Source of the DNA: an uncultured Clostridia bacterium
GTDB taxonomy: Bacteria > Bacillota > Clostridia > Oscillospirales > Oscillospiraceae
Assembly: GCA_947572235.1 (NCBI GenBank)
Contig: CANPBB010000017.1
Span: forward strand, 1 to 32,953
Direction of reading: 5' to 3'
Length of the DNA stretch: 32,953 nucleotides
This document shows, piece by piece, positions 14,895 through 23,022 of this stretch. The notes under the pieces are model-generated. The model did not search any database. It saw only the letters and a list, made by a program, of their open reading frames with translations, and was not told the origin of the DNA. A program made the translations under genes and the position numbers. Within the stretch, counting starts at the first letter, position 1. Each line of letters begins with the position of its first letter.

Positions 14895-14910
14895 AATAGG
14901 GGGCGGGGCG

Positions 14911-15234
14911 ATGCCGAGGCTGAAGTTTCGGACGCTGACGGAGCAGATGTTTTATATTTTGCTCTGTCTCAGAGAGGAGTGTTATGGGATGGATATTTTG
15001 GACAGGGTGCCCGCTATGACAGAGGGGCGGGTGACGGTGGGGTCGGGGACCCTTTACAATCTGCTGGAGGAGTTCCGTCAGGCGGGGATGATCCGGGAGA
15101 CCAAGGTGGAGGGGCGTCGGCGCAGCTATATCCTGACCAAGAGCGGGGAGGAGACGCTGGAGAAGGAGTACCGGCGGATCTGTGCCCAAGCGGAGGACTA
15201 TCGGCGGATGATGGGGGAGGAGGAGCAGAGATGA
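14911..15234 (+). CDS. PadR-family transcriptional repressor
   Basis: A 107-residue winged-helix protein. It has the PadR pattern: a helix LTEQMFYILLCLREECYGMDI (about 9-29), the YG-x-x-I turn, SGTLYNLLEEFRQAGMI (about 47-63, the recognition helix with the typical TLY), the wing GRRRSYILTKSGEE, and a short C-terminal helix for dimerisation. The protein is of the short type without a long C-terminal domain. ATG 14911 follows a G-rich site; the open frame further upstream crosses the promoter and is not coding. It is followed, with four-base overlap, by a DUF2812 membrane protein, the usual partner pair in Firmicutes. Such regulators often respond to small molecules or envelope stress; the signal is unknown here. 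Confidence 0.9.
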   Translation: MPRLKFRTLTEQMFYILLCLREECYGMDILDRVPAMTEGRVTVGSGTLYNLLEEFRQAGMIRETKVEGRRRSYILTKSGEETLEKEYRRICAQAEDYRRMMGEEEQR

Positions 15235-16652
15235 GGGAGAGAATGGGGCGGTTTGAGCTCTACTCGTTTTTTGACCAGAAGGGGATCGAGAGACGCCTGA
15301 GCCGGATGGCGGAGCGGGGGTGGCTGCTGGAGAAGTTCGGGAGTTGGAGCTGGGTCTACCGGCGGATTGAGCCCAAGAAGCTGACCTTCTGCGTGACCTA
15401 CTGTCCGGGGGCGTCGCTGTTTGATCCGGAGCCCAGCGAGGGGCAGAGCACCTTCTATGACTTCTGTGAGCACACTGGGTGGGAGATCGCGGCGTCCTCG
15501 GCACAGATGCAGGTTTTTTACAACCAGCGGGAGAATCCGGTGCCCATCGAGACGGACCCGGTGGTGATGGTGGACACCATCCACCGGTCCAAGGGGAGCG
15601 TGCTGTTTGCCAACATTGCTCTGCTGGCGGTGTCGCTTTTCCAAGGGTGGATGCTCTGGGGAGATGTGAAGAACCACGTGGCGGAGACGCTGGCCGACAG
15701 CGCCAGCCTGTTCAGCGGCCTCATGTGGGTGCTGGTGATCGCGCTGTGCGCGGGCAGCATAGCCGGGTACTACCTGTGGCACCATCGGGCGGCGCAGGCG
15801 GCGGAGCGGGGGGAATTCCTGCCTATGCGCAGCGACCACTGGATACAGGTCGGGGTGATCTTCGGCGTGCTGGCGGTGGCGGCGGCTTATCTGATCAGCC
15901 AAGTGCGGACCCGGTCCCCGGCGGCGGGGGCGCTGTTTTTGGCCCTCGCCCTGACGGTGCCGCTGGTCACTGCGGTGGTGGTCCGGGTCAGGGACCGTCT
16001 CAAGAAGAGGAAGGTATCCAAGGGCGTCAACTTAGGGGTCACAATAGGGCTCTGCGTGGTGCTGGTGCTGGTCTGGCAAGGCGCGATGATGGCGGGAGTG
16101 GGCTATGCCGTCAGACATGGGTGGCTGTCGGAGGGCCGGGAGGAGAGCTATGAGTACAATGGGCACACCTTTACGGCCTACAGCGACACGCTGCCGCTGA
16201 CGGTGGAGGAGCTGCTGGGGGTGGAATATGAGGGGTACAGCTATCGGCTGCGGTCGGAGGAGTCCTTCCTCACCGGCTGGATGGAGGCGGTGCAGAAACC
16301 CCGGCTGGACGCGGCGGATTCTCAGGAGATGCCCTATTTGAGCTACAGCGTGGCGACGGTGAAGGTGCCGGCGCTGTACGATCTTTGCCGGGACGCCATG
16401 CTGCGGGAGCGGGACGAGGTTAACTACGACGCGGGCGTGCCGGAGGGGTATCGGGAGCAGTATCAGGCCATCGACCCGGCACCGTGGCAGGCGAAGGAGG
16501 CCTACCGGCTGATGCGGGAGGACGATGGGCCGCAGGGGCGGTATCTGCTGTGCTATGAGGGGCGGATTGTGGAGATCTACTTTGATTGGGAGGTTTCGGA
16601 GGGGGAGATGAGGACGGTGGCGGAACAGTTGGGAGGTAGAAGTCAGGAGTGA
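15231..16652 (+). CDS. DUF2812 membrane protein
   Basis: A 473-residue protein overlapping the padR gene by four bases (ATGA). The N-terminal domain (about 1-105) is cytosolic and fits DUF2812: FFDQKGIERRLSRMAERGW, WVYRRIEPKKLTFCVTY and FCEHTGWEI are typical. Four or five membrane segments follow at about 123-142, 160-185, 207-228, 235-255 and 270-292. A C-terminal extracytoplasmic part (about 300-473) contains YEYNGHTFTAYSD. The biochemical role of DUF2812 proteins is not established; co-transcription with a PadR repressor suggests a stress-induced envelope protein, a common arrangement in Clostridia. Confidence 0.82.
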   Translation: MRERMGRFELYSFFDQKGIERRLSRMAERGWLLEKFGSWSWVYRRIEPKKLTFCVTYCPGASLFDPEPSEGQSTFYDFCEHTGWEIAASSAQMQVFYNQRENPVPIETDPVVMVDTIHRSKGSVLFANIALLAVSLFQGWMLWGDVKNHVAETLADSASLFSGLMWVLVIALCAGSIAGYYLWHHRAAQAAERGEFLPMRSDHWIQVGVIFGVLAVAAAYLISQVRTRSPAAGALFLALALTVPLVTAVVVRVRDRLKKRKVSKGVNLGVTIGLCVVLVLVWQGAMMAGVGYAVRHGWLSEGREESYEYNGHTFTAYSDTLPLTVEELLGVEYEGYSYRLRSEESFLTGWMEAVQKPRLDAADSQEMPYLSYSVATVKVPALYDLCRDAMLRERDEVNYDAGVPEGYREQYQAIDPAPWQAKEAYRLMREDDGPQGRYLLCYEGRIVEIYFDWEVSEGEMRTVAEQLGGRSQE

Positions 16653-16655
16653 ATG

Positions 16656-16690
16656 TGTCCGGCTTACGCCGGACGAGTTGAAATTCATTT
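16656..16690 (+). terminator. Probable terminator between convergent genes
   Basis: GTCCGGC (16656-16662) pairs with GCCGGAC (16667-16673) around a four-base loop. T-rich sequence follows only after about 12 bases. It lies in the 95-base gap between the DUF2812 gene and the convergent recG, so it could serve the plus-strand operon. The loose T tract makes it a weak candidate. Confidence 0.4.
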
Positions 16691-16747
16691 TTGATTCTTT
16701 CCTTCTATTCGCCGAAGGCAAATGCCACAACGTCTCACGCCTGCCTC

Positions 16748-18796
16748 TTAGTTCATCCCTCCCCCTTGGCCCTGAAACAGCTCCTCCACCCTCTGGGCGG
16801 TCAGGGGGTGGGAGGAGAGCTCCGGGTCGGCTTGGAGGAGGCGCTCGGCGGCGGATTGGGCCTCCTGTAGGAGGGCTATGTCACAGCTCAGGTCCGCGAT
16901 TTTCATGGCGGGGAGGCCGTGCTGGCGCTGGCCGAAGAAGTCGCCGGGGCCCCGGAGTTTTAAGTTCTCCTCGGCGATGCGGAAGCCGTCGCGGAGGCGG
17001 GTCATGGCTTTGAGGCGGGCTTGAGTCTCATCGCTGCGGTTGTCGGAGATCAGGATGCAGTAGGATTTGTGCTGGCCCCGGCCTACACGGCCGCGGAGCT
17101 GGTGGAGCTGGCTGAGGCCGAAGCGCTCCGCGTTCTCCACCACCATCACCACGGCGTTGGGCACATCTACGCCCACCTCTACGACAGTGGTGGAGACCAG
17201 GATATCCGTCTCGCCGGCGGCGAAGGCGGACATGACGGCGTCCTTCTCCTTGGGCTTCATCCTGCCGTGGACAAAGGCGATGCGCAGGTCCGGGAAGACC
17301 TGCTCTTGGAGCATGGCGGCGTACTCCTTGACGGCCTTGCGGTCGTCGGGGAGCGCGTCGTTTTCCTCTACCATGGGGCAGATAATGTAGGCCTGCCGGC
17401 CGGCGGCGATGTGCTTGCGGAGGAAGGCGTAGATCCGCTGGCGGTAGCTGCCGGGGACAGCGAAGGTGTCCACCGCCTGCCGGCCGGGGGGGAGCTGGTC
17501 GATGATGGAGGCGTCCAAGTCGCCGTAGATGATCAGGGACAGGGTCCGGGGGATGGGGGTGGCGGACATCACCAGGAGGTGGGGGTCCGTGCCCTTGGCC
17601 GAGAGGGCCGAGCGCTGGGCCACGCCGAAGCGGTGCTGCTCATCGGTGACCACCAGGCCTAAGTTTTGGTAGGCCACGTCGGGGCTGATCAGGGCGTGGG
17701 TGCCGATGGCGATGTCCACGGCGCCGTTGGCCAGCTGGGTCAGGAGGGTCCGGCGCTGGGCGGCTTTCATGGAGCCGGTGAGGAGGGCGCAGCGGAGGCC
17801 CAGACCCTCCAAGAGAGGGGCGAGGCCCCGGCAGTGCTGCTCGGCTAAGATCTCCGTGGGGGCCATCAGGGCGGACTGGAGGCCGTTTTTGGCGGCGCAG
17901 ACCATGGCGGCGGCGGCCACCATGGTTTTGCCGGAGCCTACGTCCCCTTGGACCAAGCGGTTCATGGGGCGTCCGGAGGAGAGGTCGGCGAGGATTTCGC
18001 CAATGACACGGCGCTGGGCGTCGGTGAGGGCGAAGGGCAGGGCGGCGGTGAAGTCCGTCAGGTCCGTCACCGGGCAGGGGGCGGCGGAGACGGCGCTTCG
18101 GCGGGTGCGGAGCTTTTTCAGGCCGATGGCGAAGAGGAACAGCTCCTCGAATACCAAGCGGCGGCGGGCGATGGCGAGGGTATTCTGGTCGGTGGGGAAG
18201 TGGATTTGGTCGTAGGCGTAGGAGATGTGGCAGAGCTTGTGCTCCTTTCGCACTGGCTCGGGGAGGGGGTCGGGGAGCAGGTCCCGGCAGGCGGCGAGGC
18301 CTTGGGCCATGGAGCGGATCAGGATGGACTGGCTGACGCCGGCGGTGAGGGGGTAGATGGGGACGATGCGGCCGGTGAGGAGGTGCTGGCCCTCCCGCTC
18401 CACCACCGGGTTGGTCATTTGCTTACGCAGGAGGGCGCCCTCGATTTTGCCGCAGAAGGTGTAGGTCTCCCCGGCCTTCAGCTGGTCCTTCATGTAGGGC
18501 TGGTTGAAGAAGGTGATGTCCAGCGTGCCGGTGGCGTCCACCGCCCGGAGCTTTACCAGCTCCAAGCCCCGGCGCACCCGGCTGAGGGTGGGGGCGGCGG
18601 CCACCATGGCCTCCACGCAGGCGGTCTCCCCGCTCTGGAGTTGGGCGATGGGTGTGACGGCGGTGCGGTCCTCGTAGGAGCGGGGGAAGTAGGCGATCAG
18701 GTCCCGCAAGGTGGCGATGTGGAGCTTGGCGAGGGATTTGGCGCGCTGTTCACCGATGCCCTTGATGGCGCGGATGTCGGTGGTGAGGGTTGGCAT
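16748..18796 (-). CDS. recG: ATP-dependent DNA helicase RecG
   Basis: About 682 residues. RecG reverses stalled replication forks and drives branch migration of Holliday junctions. The N-terminal wedge (OB fold, about 55-150) is followed by two helicase domains. Walker A is GDVGSGKT (about 284-291), the DExH motif reads DEQH (385-388), SATPIPRTL follows, and the C-terminal motif VI region has QLRGRVGRGQHKSYC. DEQH, QGDVGSGKT and GRVGRG are RecG hallmarks. Length matches the family (about 680-690). ATG 18796 is chosen because it sits 8 bases from GGAAGG; the GTG at 18805 overlaps that site. Confidence 0.97.
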   Translation of the reverse strand: MPTLTTDIRAIKGIGEQRAKSLAKLHIATLRDLIAYFPRSYEDRTAVTPIAQLQSGETACVEAMVAAAPTLSRVRRGLELVKLRAVDATGTLDITFFNQPYMKDQLKAGETYTFCGKIEGALLRKQMTNPVVEREGQHLLTGRIVPIYPLTAGVSQSILIRSMAQGLAACRDLLPDPLPEPVRKEHKLCHISYAYDQIHFPTDQNTLAIARRRLVFEELFLFAIGLKKLRTRRSAVSAAPCPVTDLTDFTAALPFALTDAQRRVIGEILADLSSGRPMNRLVQGDVGSGKTMVAAAAMVCAAKNGLQSALMAPTEILAEQHCRGLAPLLEGLGLRCALLTGSMKAAQRRTLLTQLANGAVDIAIGTHALISPDVAYQNLGLVVTDEQHRFGVAQRSALSAKGTDPHLLVMSATPIPRTLSLIIYGDLDASIIDQLPPGRQAVDTFAVPGSYRQRIYAFLRKHIAAGRQAYIICPMVEENDALPDDRKAVKEYAAMLQEQVFPDLRIAFVHGRMKPKEKDAVMSAFAAGETDILVSTTVVEVGVDVPNAVVMVVENAERFGLSQLHQLRGRVGRGQHKSYCILISDNRSDETQARLKAMTRLRDGFRIAEENLKLRGPGDFFGQRQHGLPAMKIADLSCDIALLQEAQSAAERLLQADPELSSHPLTAQRVEELFQGQGGGMN

Positions 18797-18848
18797 GGGG
18801 GGCACCTTCCTTCCTTTAATTAGGAGCGGCGGATTTGAATTTGGGTTT

Positions 18849-18854
18849 ATTATA
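18849..18854 (-). promoter_or_regulatory. Probable -10 element of recG
   Basis: On the minus strand the sequence TATAAT lies about 50 bases before the recG start and just after the folA terminator. No good -35 hexamer is visible at the normal distance, so it may be a weak promoter. Confidence 0.45.
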
Positions 18855-18872
18855 GCATGGTTTTTGAAATGA

Positions 18873-18902
18873 AAACTGCCTCCGTTTTGTTGGAGGCGGT
18901 TT
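18873..18902 (-). terminator. Rho-independent terminator of the thyA-folA unit
   Basis: AAACTGCCTCC (18873-18883) pairs with GGAGGCGGTTT (18892-18902), one G·U pair, with an 8-base loop. Read on the minus strand, the stem ends in AGTTTT and a T-rich run. It begins immediately after the folA stop (18905) and before the recG promoter. Confidence 0.75.
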
Positions 18903-18904
18903 CT

Positions 18905-19396
18905 TTATAGGGATTCGTTGATGTATTCCGTGAAGCGGTAGGTGAGGCCCCCTTCTGTTTTGGGGATGCCGGGGGATAAAAGACGCCAGTTGGGGAGGGT
19001 GTCCAAGTTGGGAAAGGCGGTGTCGAAGGGGAGGGAGGCGTCTATTTTGGTGATGTGGCAGCGCTTGCAGCAGGGGAGGAGGGCGGCGTAGATTTCGCCG
19101 CCGCCGATAACCCAGATGTCCTCCTGACCCTCTGTCAGGCGGAGGGCTTCGGCGATGGAGTGGACGACCTCTATGCCCTCCCGGGTGAAGTTTGGCTGGC
19201 GGGTGATAACGATGTTGCGGCGCTGGGGGAGGGGGCGGCCGCCGGGGAGGGAGTCTAAGTTTTTGCGGCCCATGATTACCGTGCCGCCGCTGGTGAGCTC
19301 ACGGAAGCGGCGCATGTCCTCGCGGATGTGAAAGAGAAGGTCGTTATCCCTGCCGATGCCCCAGTCGGCGCTGACGGCGGCGATGGCGTTCATCAT
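18905..19396 (-). CDS. folA: Dihydrofolate reductase
   Basis: A 163-residue enzyme that reduces dihydrofolate with NADPH, regenerating the cofactor spent by ThyA. The N-terminal AAVSADWGIGRDNDL, acidic active-site D27 in HIREDMRRF, GGTVIMGRKNLDSLPG (NADPH loop) and IWVIGGGEIYAALL (about 93-106) are all DHFR signatures. The ATG (19396, or 19393) lies within the thyA stop (ATGATGA), so the two genes are translationally coupled. Length is normal. Activity should be intact. Confidence 0.95.
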   Translation of the reverse strand: MMNAIAAVSADWGIGRDNDLLFHIREDMRRFRELTSGGTVIMGRKNLDSLPGGRPLPQRRNIVITRQPNFTREGIEVVHSIAEALRLTEGQEDIWVIGGGEIYAALLPCCKRCHITKIDASLPFDTAFPNLDTLPNWRLLSPGIPKTEGGLTYRFTEYINESL

Positions 19397-20223
19397 ATCG
19401 CCACCTCGATTTTCTCGGAGAGGGGGTGGGGGTCGTAGCCCTCCAGCTGGAAGTCCTCCGGGGTGAAGGCGTAGAAGTCGGTCTTGTCCGGGTTGATCAG
19501 CAGTTTGGGGGCGGGGCGGGGCTCTAAGGTCAGGAGTTTCTCCACAATGGGGATGTGGCGGTCATAGATGTGGCAGTCGGCGATGACGTGGAGGAGCTCC
19601 CCGGCCTCCAAGCCGGCAGAGCGGGCCATCATGTGCAGCAGTACCGCGTACTGGCACACGTTCCAGTTGCTGGCGGTGAGCATGTCCTGGCTGCGCTGGT
19701 TCAAAACGGCGTTGAGGGTATGGCCGGCGACGTTGAAGGTCATGGACCAGGCGCAGGGGTAGAGGCCCATCTGGTGGAGGTCGGCGTGGTTGAAGAGGCT
19801 TGTGACCATCCGGCGGCTGGCCGGGTTTTCCTTTAGGTCCTTCAGGACACGGTCCACTTGGTCGAAGTCGCCGTCGCTGTAGTGGTGCTTGATGCCAAGC
19901 TGGTAGCCGTAGGCCTTGCCGATGGTGCCGTTTTCGTCGGCCCAGGCGTCCCAGACGTGGCTGGAGAGGCGGGAGATTTGGTTGGACTTCTTCTGCCAGA
20001 TCCAGAGCAGTTCATCCACGCAGGATTTGAAGTAGGTGCGGCGGAGGGTCATGATGGGGAACTCCTGCCGCAGGTCGTACCGGTTTACCACGCCGAAGGT
20101 TTTTACCGTGTGGGCGGGGACGCCGTCGGCCCAGCGGGGGCGGACGGGCAGGTCTGTGTCCCATGTGCCGCTGTCCAAGATGGTGCGGCAGGTTTGGATA
20201 AAGATGTCGTCTGCGTAGCTCAT
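19393..20223 (-). CDS. thyA: Thymidylate synthase
   Basis: A 276-residue ThyA that methylates dUMP to dTMP with methylenetetrahydrofolate. Signature elements are YFKSCVDELLWIWQ, NPASRRMVTSLFN, the catalytic Cys157 in LYPCAWSMTFNV, RSQDMLTASNWN (177-188) and HVIADCHIYDRHI. Length is a little above E. coli ThyA (264) and resembles Firmicutes phage/Bacillus-type ThyA. The start has an AAAGGAG site. It is the middle gene of a niaR-thyA-folA minus-strand set; the niaR gap is 60 bases. Confidence 0.96.
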   Translation of the reverse strand: MSYADDIFIQTCRTILDSGTWDTDLPVRPRWADGVPAHTVKTFGVVNRYDLRQEFPIMTLRRTYFKSCVDELLWIWQKKSNQISRLSSHVWDAWADENGTIGKAYGYQLGIKHHYSDGDFDQVDRVLKDLKENPASRRMVTSLFNHADLHQMGLYPCAWSMTFNVAGHTLNAVLNQRSQDMLTASNWNVCQYAVLLHMMARSAGLEAGELLHVIADCHIYDRHIPIVEKLLTLEPRPAPKLLINPDKTDFYAFTPEDFQLEGYDPHPLSEKIEVAI

Positions 20224-20283
20224 TTTTTTCTCCTTTGGTTTGTGACGCGGGCAGTACAGCGGTTTTTGGGGGGGATGATGGGC

Positions 20284-20793
20284 CTACTCCAGAAGAATAT
20301 CCAGCTCCCGCAGTGCCGCGCAGACCCTTTGGTAGGCCCCCTCGTCAGGGCAGGACAGCGTATGCAGATGGATTCCCTCTGTGAGCAGCGACAGCGGCGG
20401 CGCCGCCGCCTCGGAGCAGCGGGCCACAAACTGGCCCACATCGTAGCGGCTGGACAGGCGCAGTGTCCCGGTGAGCTGGCCGTATACCGGGTGCTCCACA
20501 ATCACGTCCATTACGGTACAGCCGTTGTCCACTATGGCGGTCAGCTCCGCCTCCATCTCCTTGGCGGCGTGGCGGCAGGCCACCGTGCGCAGCAGCCCCC
20601 GCTCCTCCTGGCGCAGGAGATAGCCCCGGGGGGTGGCGGATATATCCAGCCCAGCCGCCCGCAGCAGGGCCACGTCCCCCACGATCACCTGCCGGCTGAC
20701 GCCCAAGTCCTTGGCCAAGGCCGCGGCGCTGACCGGCGCCGCGGCCCGCGACAGCGTCTGACGGATCTTTGCCCTCCGCGCTTCGGCGTCCAT
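20284..20793 (-). CDS. niaR: NiaR-type transcriptional repressor (HTH + 3H domain)
   Basis: A 169-residue regulator. An N-terminal winged helix (ALAKDLGVSRQVIVGDVALLR, about 23-43) is followed by a C-terminal 3H domain with its histidines: CRHAAKEMEAEL, VIVEHPVYGQLTG and LLTEGIHLHTL. NiaR (YrxA) proteins of Firmicutes bind nicotinic acid and repress NAD synthesis or niacin uptake genes. ATG 20793 has GGGGAGGGG upstream. No NAD gene is visible in the window; the gene sits in front of thyA and folA, an unusual partner set. The gene has its own promoter (20823-20851) facing away from the HD gene. Confidence 0.85.
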   Translation of the reverse strand: MDAEARRAKIRQTLSRAAAPVSAAALAKDLGVSRQVIVGDVALLRAAGLDISATPRGYLLRQEERGLLRTVACRHAAKEMEAELTAIVDNGCTVMDVIVEHPVYGQLTGTLRLSSRYDVGQFVARCSEAAAPPLSLLTEGIHLHTLSCPDEGAYQRVCAALRELDILLE

Positions 20794-20822
20794 GAAAACC
20801 CCTCCCCCTCTTTGATATCCCC

Positions 20823-20851
20823 ATTGTACCATGCCGGCCGCCTCCGCGCAA
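20823..20851 (-). promoter_or_regulatory. Promoter of niaR
   Basis: On the minus strand, TTGCGC (20846-20851) and TACAAT (20823-20828) are spaced by 17 bases. The ATG of niaR is 30 bases after the -10 element. It is divergent from the promoter at 20909. Confidence 0.7.
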
Positions 20852-20908
20852 GGGGCTTGCGCAGGGCGGCTTTGACAGAAAAATGTACGAATTCCCAAAA
20901 TCTATCCC

Positions 20909-20937
20909 TTGCAAAGCCCTGTGGGATGGGCTATACT
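20909..20937 (+). promoter_or_regulatory. Promoter of the HD-domain gene
   Basis: TTGCAA (20909-20914) and TATACT (20932-20937) are separated by 17 bases, and the HD-domain gene begins 86 bases further on. The leader contains a GC-rich inverted segment (CGCGAGCGCGCC). The divergent promoters leave about 60 bases between them, where a regulator could act on both. Confidence 0.7.
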
Positions 20938-21023
20938 ATACCTCGGTTACGCGAGCGCGCCCCGCCGCCTGTCCGGCGGAGGGCGGCGCGAGCGGCGATT
21001 CTTGATCTGCGGAGGGGAGTCCC

Positions 21024-21578
21024 ATGGATCAGTTTTTTGAGCAGATGACCGAGGATATTATCGGCCATCCGCTGTTTCAGCAGCTGCGCCTGTGCACCCA
21101 CCACGGCGGGGAGAACTCCCTGTATGTCCACTCGGTGGACACCGCGCGGTGCGCCTGCCGCCTTGCCCTGTATTTCCACCTGACAGAGGAGCGGGTCCGG
21201 GCGGTGACCCGGGCGGCGCTGCTCCATGATTTCTTCGGCTACGACTGGCACAGCGACGACTACAAGCGGACCCTGCGGCGCTACCGGGGGTGGCACAGGG
21301 TGAGGCAGATGCACGCCTTTGCCCATGGCAAGCGCGCTGCCCGCCGGGCGGACCGCTTTTTTCCCTTGGACGAGCGCCAGCGCTCCGCCATCATCAGCCA
21401 CATGTTTCCTCTGGCTCCGGTGCCGCGGAATTCTGAGGCTTGGATTTTAACCTTGGCCGACAAGGTGGTGGCCTCCCGGGAGGTGTCCGCCACGGTGGGG
21501 CTCTACATGCGCCGCTGGTACCGCAAGGTGTTCCCCGCCGTCCACCACAGGGAGGGGCGGCGCTCTTGGAGCGCCTGA
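21024..21578 (+). CDS. HD-domain phosphohydrolase
   Basis: A 184-residue member of the HD superfamily of metal-dependent phosphohydrolases. Metal ligands are visible: H36 in LYVHSVDTAR, H68-D69 in LLHDFFGYDW, H in AIISHMFPLAP, and D in LTLADKVVASRE. The overall pattern fits small clostridial HD proteins whose substrates (nucleotides or phosphate esters) are not known. ATG 21024 follows GGAGGGGAG. It is transcribed alone, divergently from niaR, and ends before a large hairpin at 21625. Confidence 0.85.
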   Translation: MDQFFEQMTEDIIGHPLFQQLRLCTHHGGENSLYVHSVDTARCACRLALYFHLTEERVRAVTRAALLHDFFGYDWHSDDYKRTLRRYRGWHRVRQMHAFAHGKRAARRADRFFPLDERQRSAIISHMFPLAPVPRNSEAWILTLADKVVASREVSATVGLYMRRWYRKVFPAVHHREGRRSWSA

Positions 21579-21624
21579 TATAGCGGGCAGGGCGCTGTGC
21601 GTCCTCAGACAGACAAAAGTACGT

Positions 21625-21676
21625 ATTTCCCACCCGGCAGAGCTCCTGGAGCTCCGGCGAGTGGGAAATGTTTTTG
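21625..21676 (+). terminator. Long-stem terminator after the HD gene
   Basis: Arms 21625-21646 and 21648-21669 match at 19 of 22 positions, with a single-base loop, and T5 follows at 21671-21675. This fits an intrinsic terminator for the plus strand, 46 bases after the HD stop codon. The flanking AAAAGTACG and TTTTTGCGG could make it work in both directions. Confidence 0.7.
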
Positions 21677-21684
21677 CGGAAGGT

Positions 21685-21903
21685 TCAAAACAGGCCGCGG
21701 CGGAGCTCCAGAATCCGCATGTCCGGGTCCTCCGCCGGCTCATAGCCCATGGCGATGGTGCCGGCCAAGCCGGTCCTTGGGAGCTCCGTCAGCTTTTGGA
21801 ACAGCTTTTGAAAGTGCTGCTTTGCCGCGGCGGCCTTTATGGCAGGTGTTGCGGCATATGGGCGCCGCCGCGGCAAGGGGGCGGCGGGACATGGGCGGAG
21901 CAA
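21685..21903 (-). CDS. Possible small or remnant protein, unknown
   Basis: A minus-strand frame ending at 21685 whose last 45 residues look coding: KQHFQKLFQKLTELPRTGLA, then GTIAMGYEPAEDPDMRILEL. The N-terminal part is poor (Pro/Arg runs) and begins at a TTG without a ribosome binding site, so the true 5' end may be lost. I recognise no family. It may be the 3' remnant of a gene. The rest of 21579-21936 holds only the terminator and GC-rich DNA. Confidence 0.25.
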   Translation of the reverse strand: MLRPCPAAPLPRRRPYAATPAIKAAAAKQHFQKLFQKLTELPRTGLAGTIAMGYEPAEDPDMRILELRRGLF

Positions 21904-21936
21904 GGGGCGCGGGGGTGAGAACTCCCGCGCCCTTGG

Positions 21937-23022
21937 TTATTTTTCAAGTCCGCTCCAGAGGGCCAGCCACCGGCCGTTCTGGTACCGCATCTCGATGGTG
22001 AGGTAGTCGTAGGAGTCCTCGATGTCCACGCGGCACTGGACGGAGACGATGGCGGAGGCAGGGGACTGGACGTCGTCCACGGTGTAGTTGAAGGCCGATA
22101 TGCTGACATAGGGGGAGGCGTCCTCGCCGTAGCCCTCCATGTCCGCGCCCTCGGCGATATACGCCGCGCCGTCGGAGAGGCTGCCGGTGAGGACGGCCCG
22201 GGTGACGGCCTGGGCGGCGGTGTCCAGCTCCGTCAGCCAGGGGGGGACGCCCTGACGCACCGAGCGGAAGGTGCGGATCATATCCGCAAACCGGGCCCCG
22301 TGGCCCTCCACCGCCTCCATGAAGCAGGTGAAGGAGAGGACGTAGGCGCCGCCCTCCCCGTCGTCAAAGAGGAAAGCCTCGAAATATTCCGCGTCCCAGC
22401 CGGTGCTCTCCCAGCCATAGAGCCGGAGGGCGCCGGTGAGGGGGTCGCTCTCCCAGTCGGAGAGCGTGGGGTACTTCCCTTGGAGGGTTTCTGTCAGGGC
22501 GGCTTTGGCCTCCTCCGGGGGCTGGTCCAGGTGGGTGATCCACAGCTCGCAGGGGGGCAGCTCCGCGCCGGGAATCTGCACCGGGTCCTTTGGGCGGACC
22601 ACGCAGGCGCCGCTCTGCTCCGAGAGGGCGTAGAGTTCCTCGTTGATATAGATGGTGAAGCCGGGGGCGGCTGACTCCGTGTCTCCCGTGTACTGGAGGA
22701 AGTGAAACACCGCGTCGGGGCTCTGGGGGTCAAAGGAGATGTCGGGGTCTGCCGGGAGGGTCACGTCCTCGGGTGGCGTGTTCTCCGGGGGGGTGATCAC
22801 AGTCGGGGGATCGTTGGGGCCGCTGGGGGAGGGGGGGACGACATCCCCGCCGTCGGCGAGCCGGGGGAGCAGGGCGGTGAGGATCAGCGCCAAGCAGGCC
22901 GCGGCGGTCAGGGCCGTGCCCCACCGTCTTAGGCGGCGGCGCTTTCCGGCCTCCTCGCTGCGGCGGAGCAGGTCCTCGTCGGCGGCGCCGATGGCCAAAA
23001 ACAGCCGTTCATGCTTTTTCAT
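21937..23022 (-). CDS. Membrane-anchored partner of a sigma factor (probable anti-sigma)
   Basis: A 361-residue protein. A short cytosolic N-terminus (1-33, MKKHERLFLAIGAADEDLLR) precedes one membrane helix (about 35-52), a proline-rich linker (62-100) and a large outside domain with no motif I recognise. Its start overlaps the stop of the sigma factor gene by four bases. The same pair, an ECF-like sigma gene followed by a protein starting MKKHERLF...IG-x-D/E, is common in gut Clostridia, so an anti-sigma role with external sensing is likely. The N-terminal stretch is too short for the classical zinc anti-sigma domain, so the mechanism is unproven. Confidence 0.6.
   Translation of the reverse strand: MKKHERLFLAIGAADEDLLRRSEEAGKRRRLRRWGTALTAAACLALILTALLPRLADGGDVVPPSPSGPNDPPTVITPPENTPPEDVTLPADPDISFDPQSPDAVFHFLQYTGDTESAAPGFTIYINEELYALSEQSGACVVRPKDPVQIPGAELPPCELWITHLDQPPEEAKAALTETLQGKYPTLSDWESDPLTGALRLYGWESTGWDAEYFEAFLFDDGEGGAYVLSFTCFMEAVEGHGARFADMIRTFRSVRQGVPPWLTELDTAAQAVTRAVLTGSLSDGAAYIAEGADMEGYGEDASPYVSISAFNYTVDDVQSPASAIVSVQCRVDIEDSYDYLTIEMRYQNGRWLALWSGLEK

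Noticed and set aside
17021-18823. Several plus-strand frames of 170-290 codons
   Set aside because: Antisense to recG, whose helicase motifs are intact on the minus strand.
19858-21048. 396-codon plus-strand frame
   Set aside because: Antisense to thyA and niaR, and overlaps two promoters.
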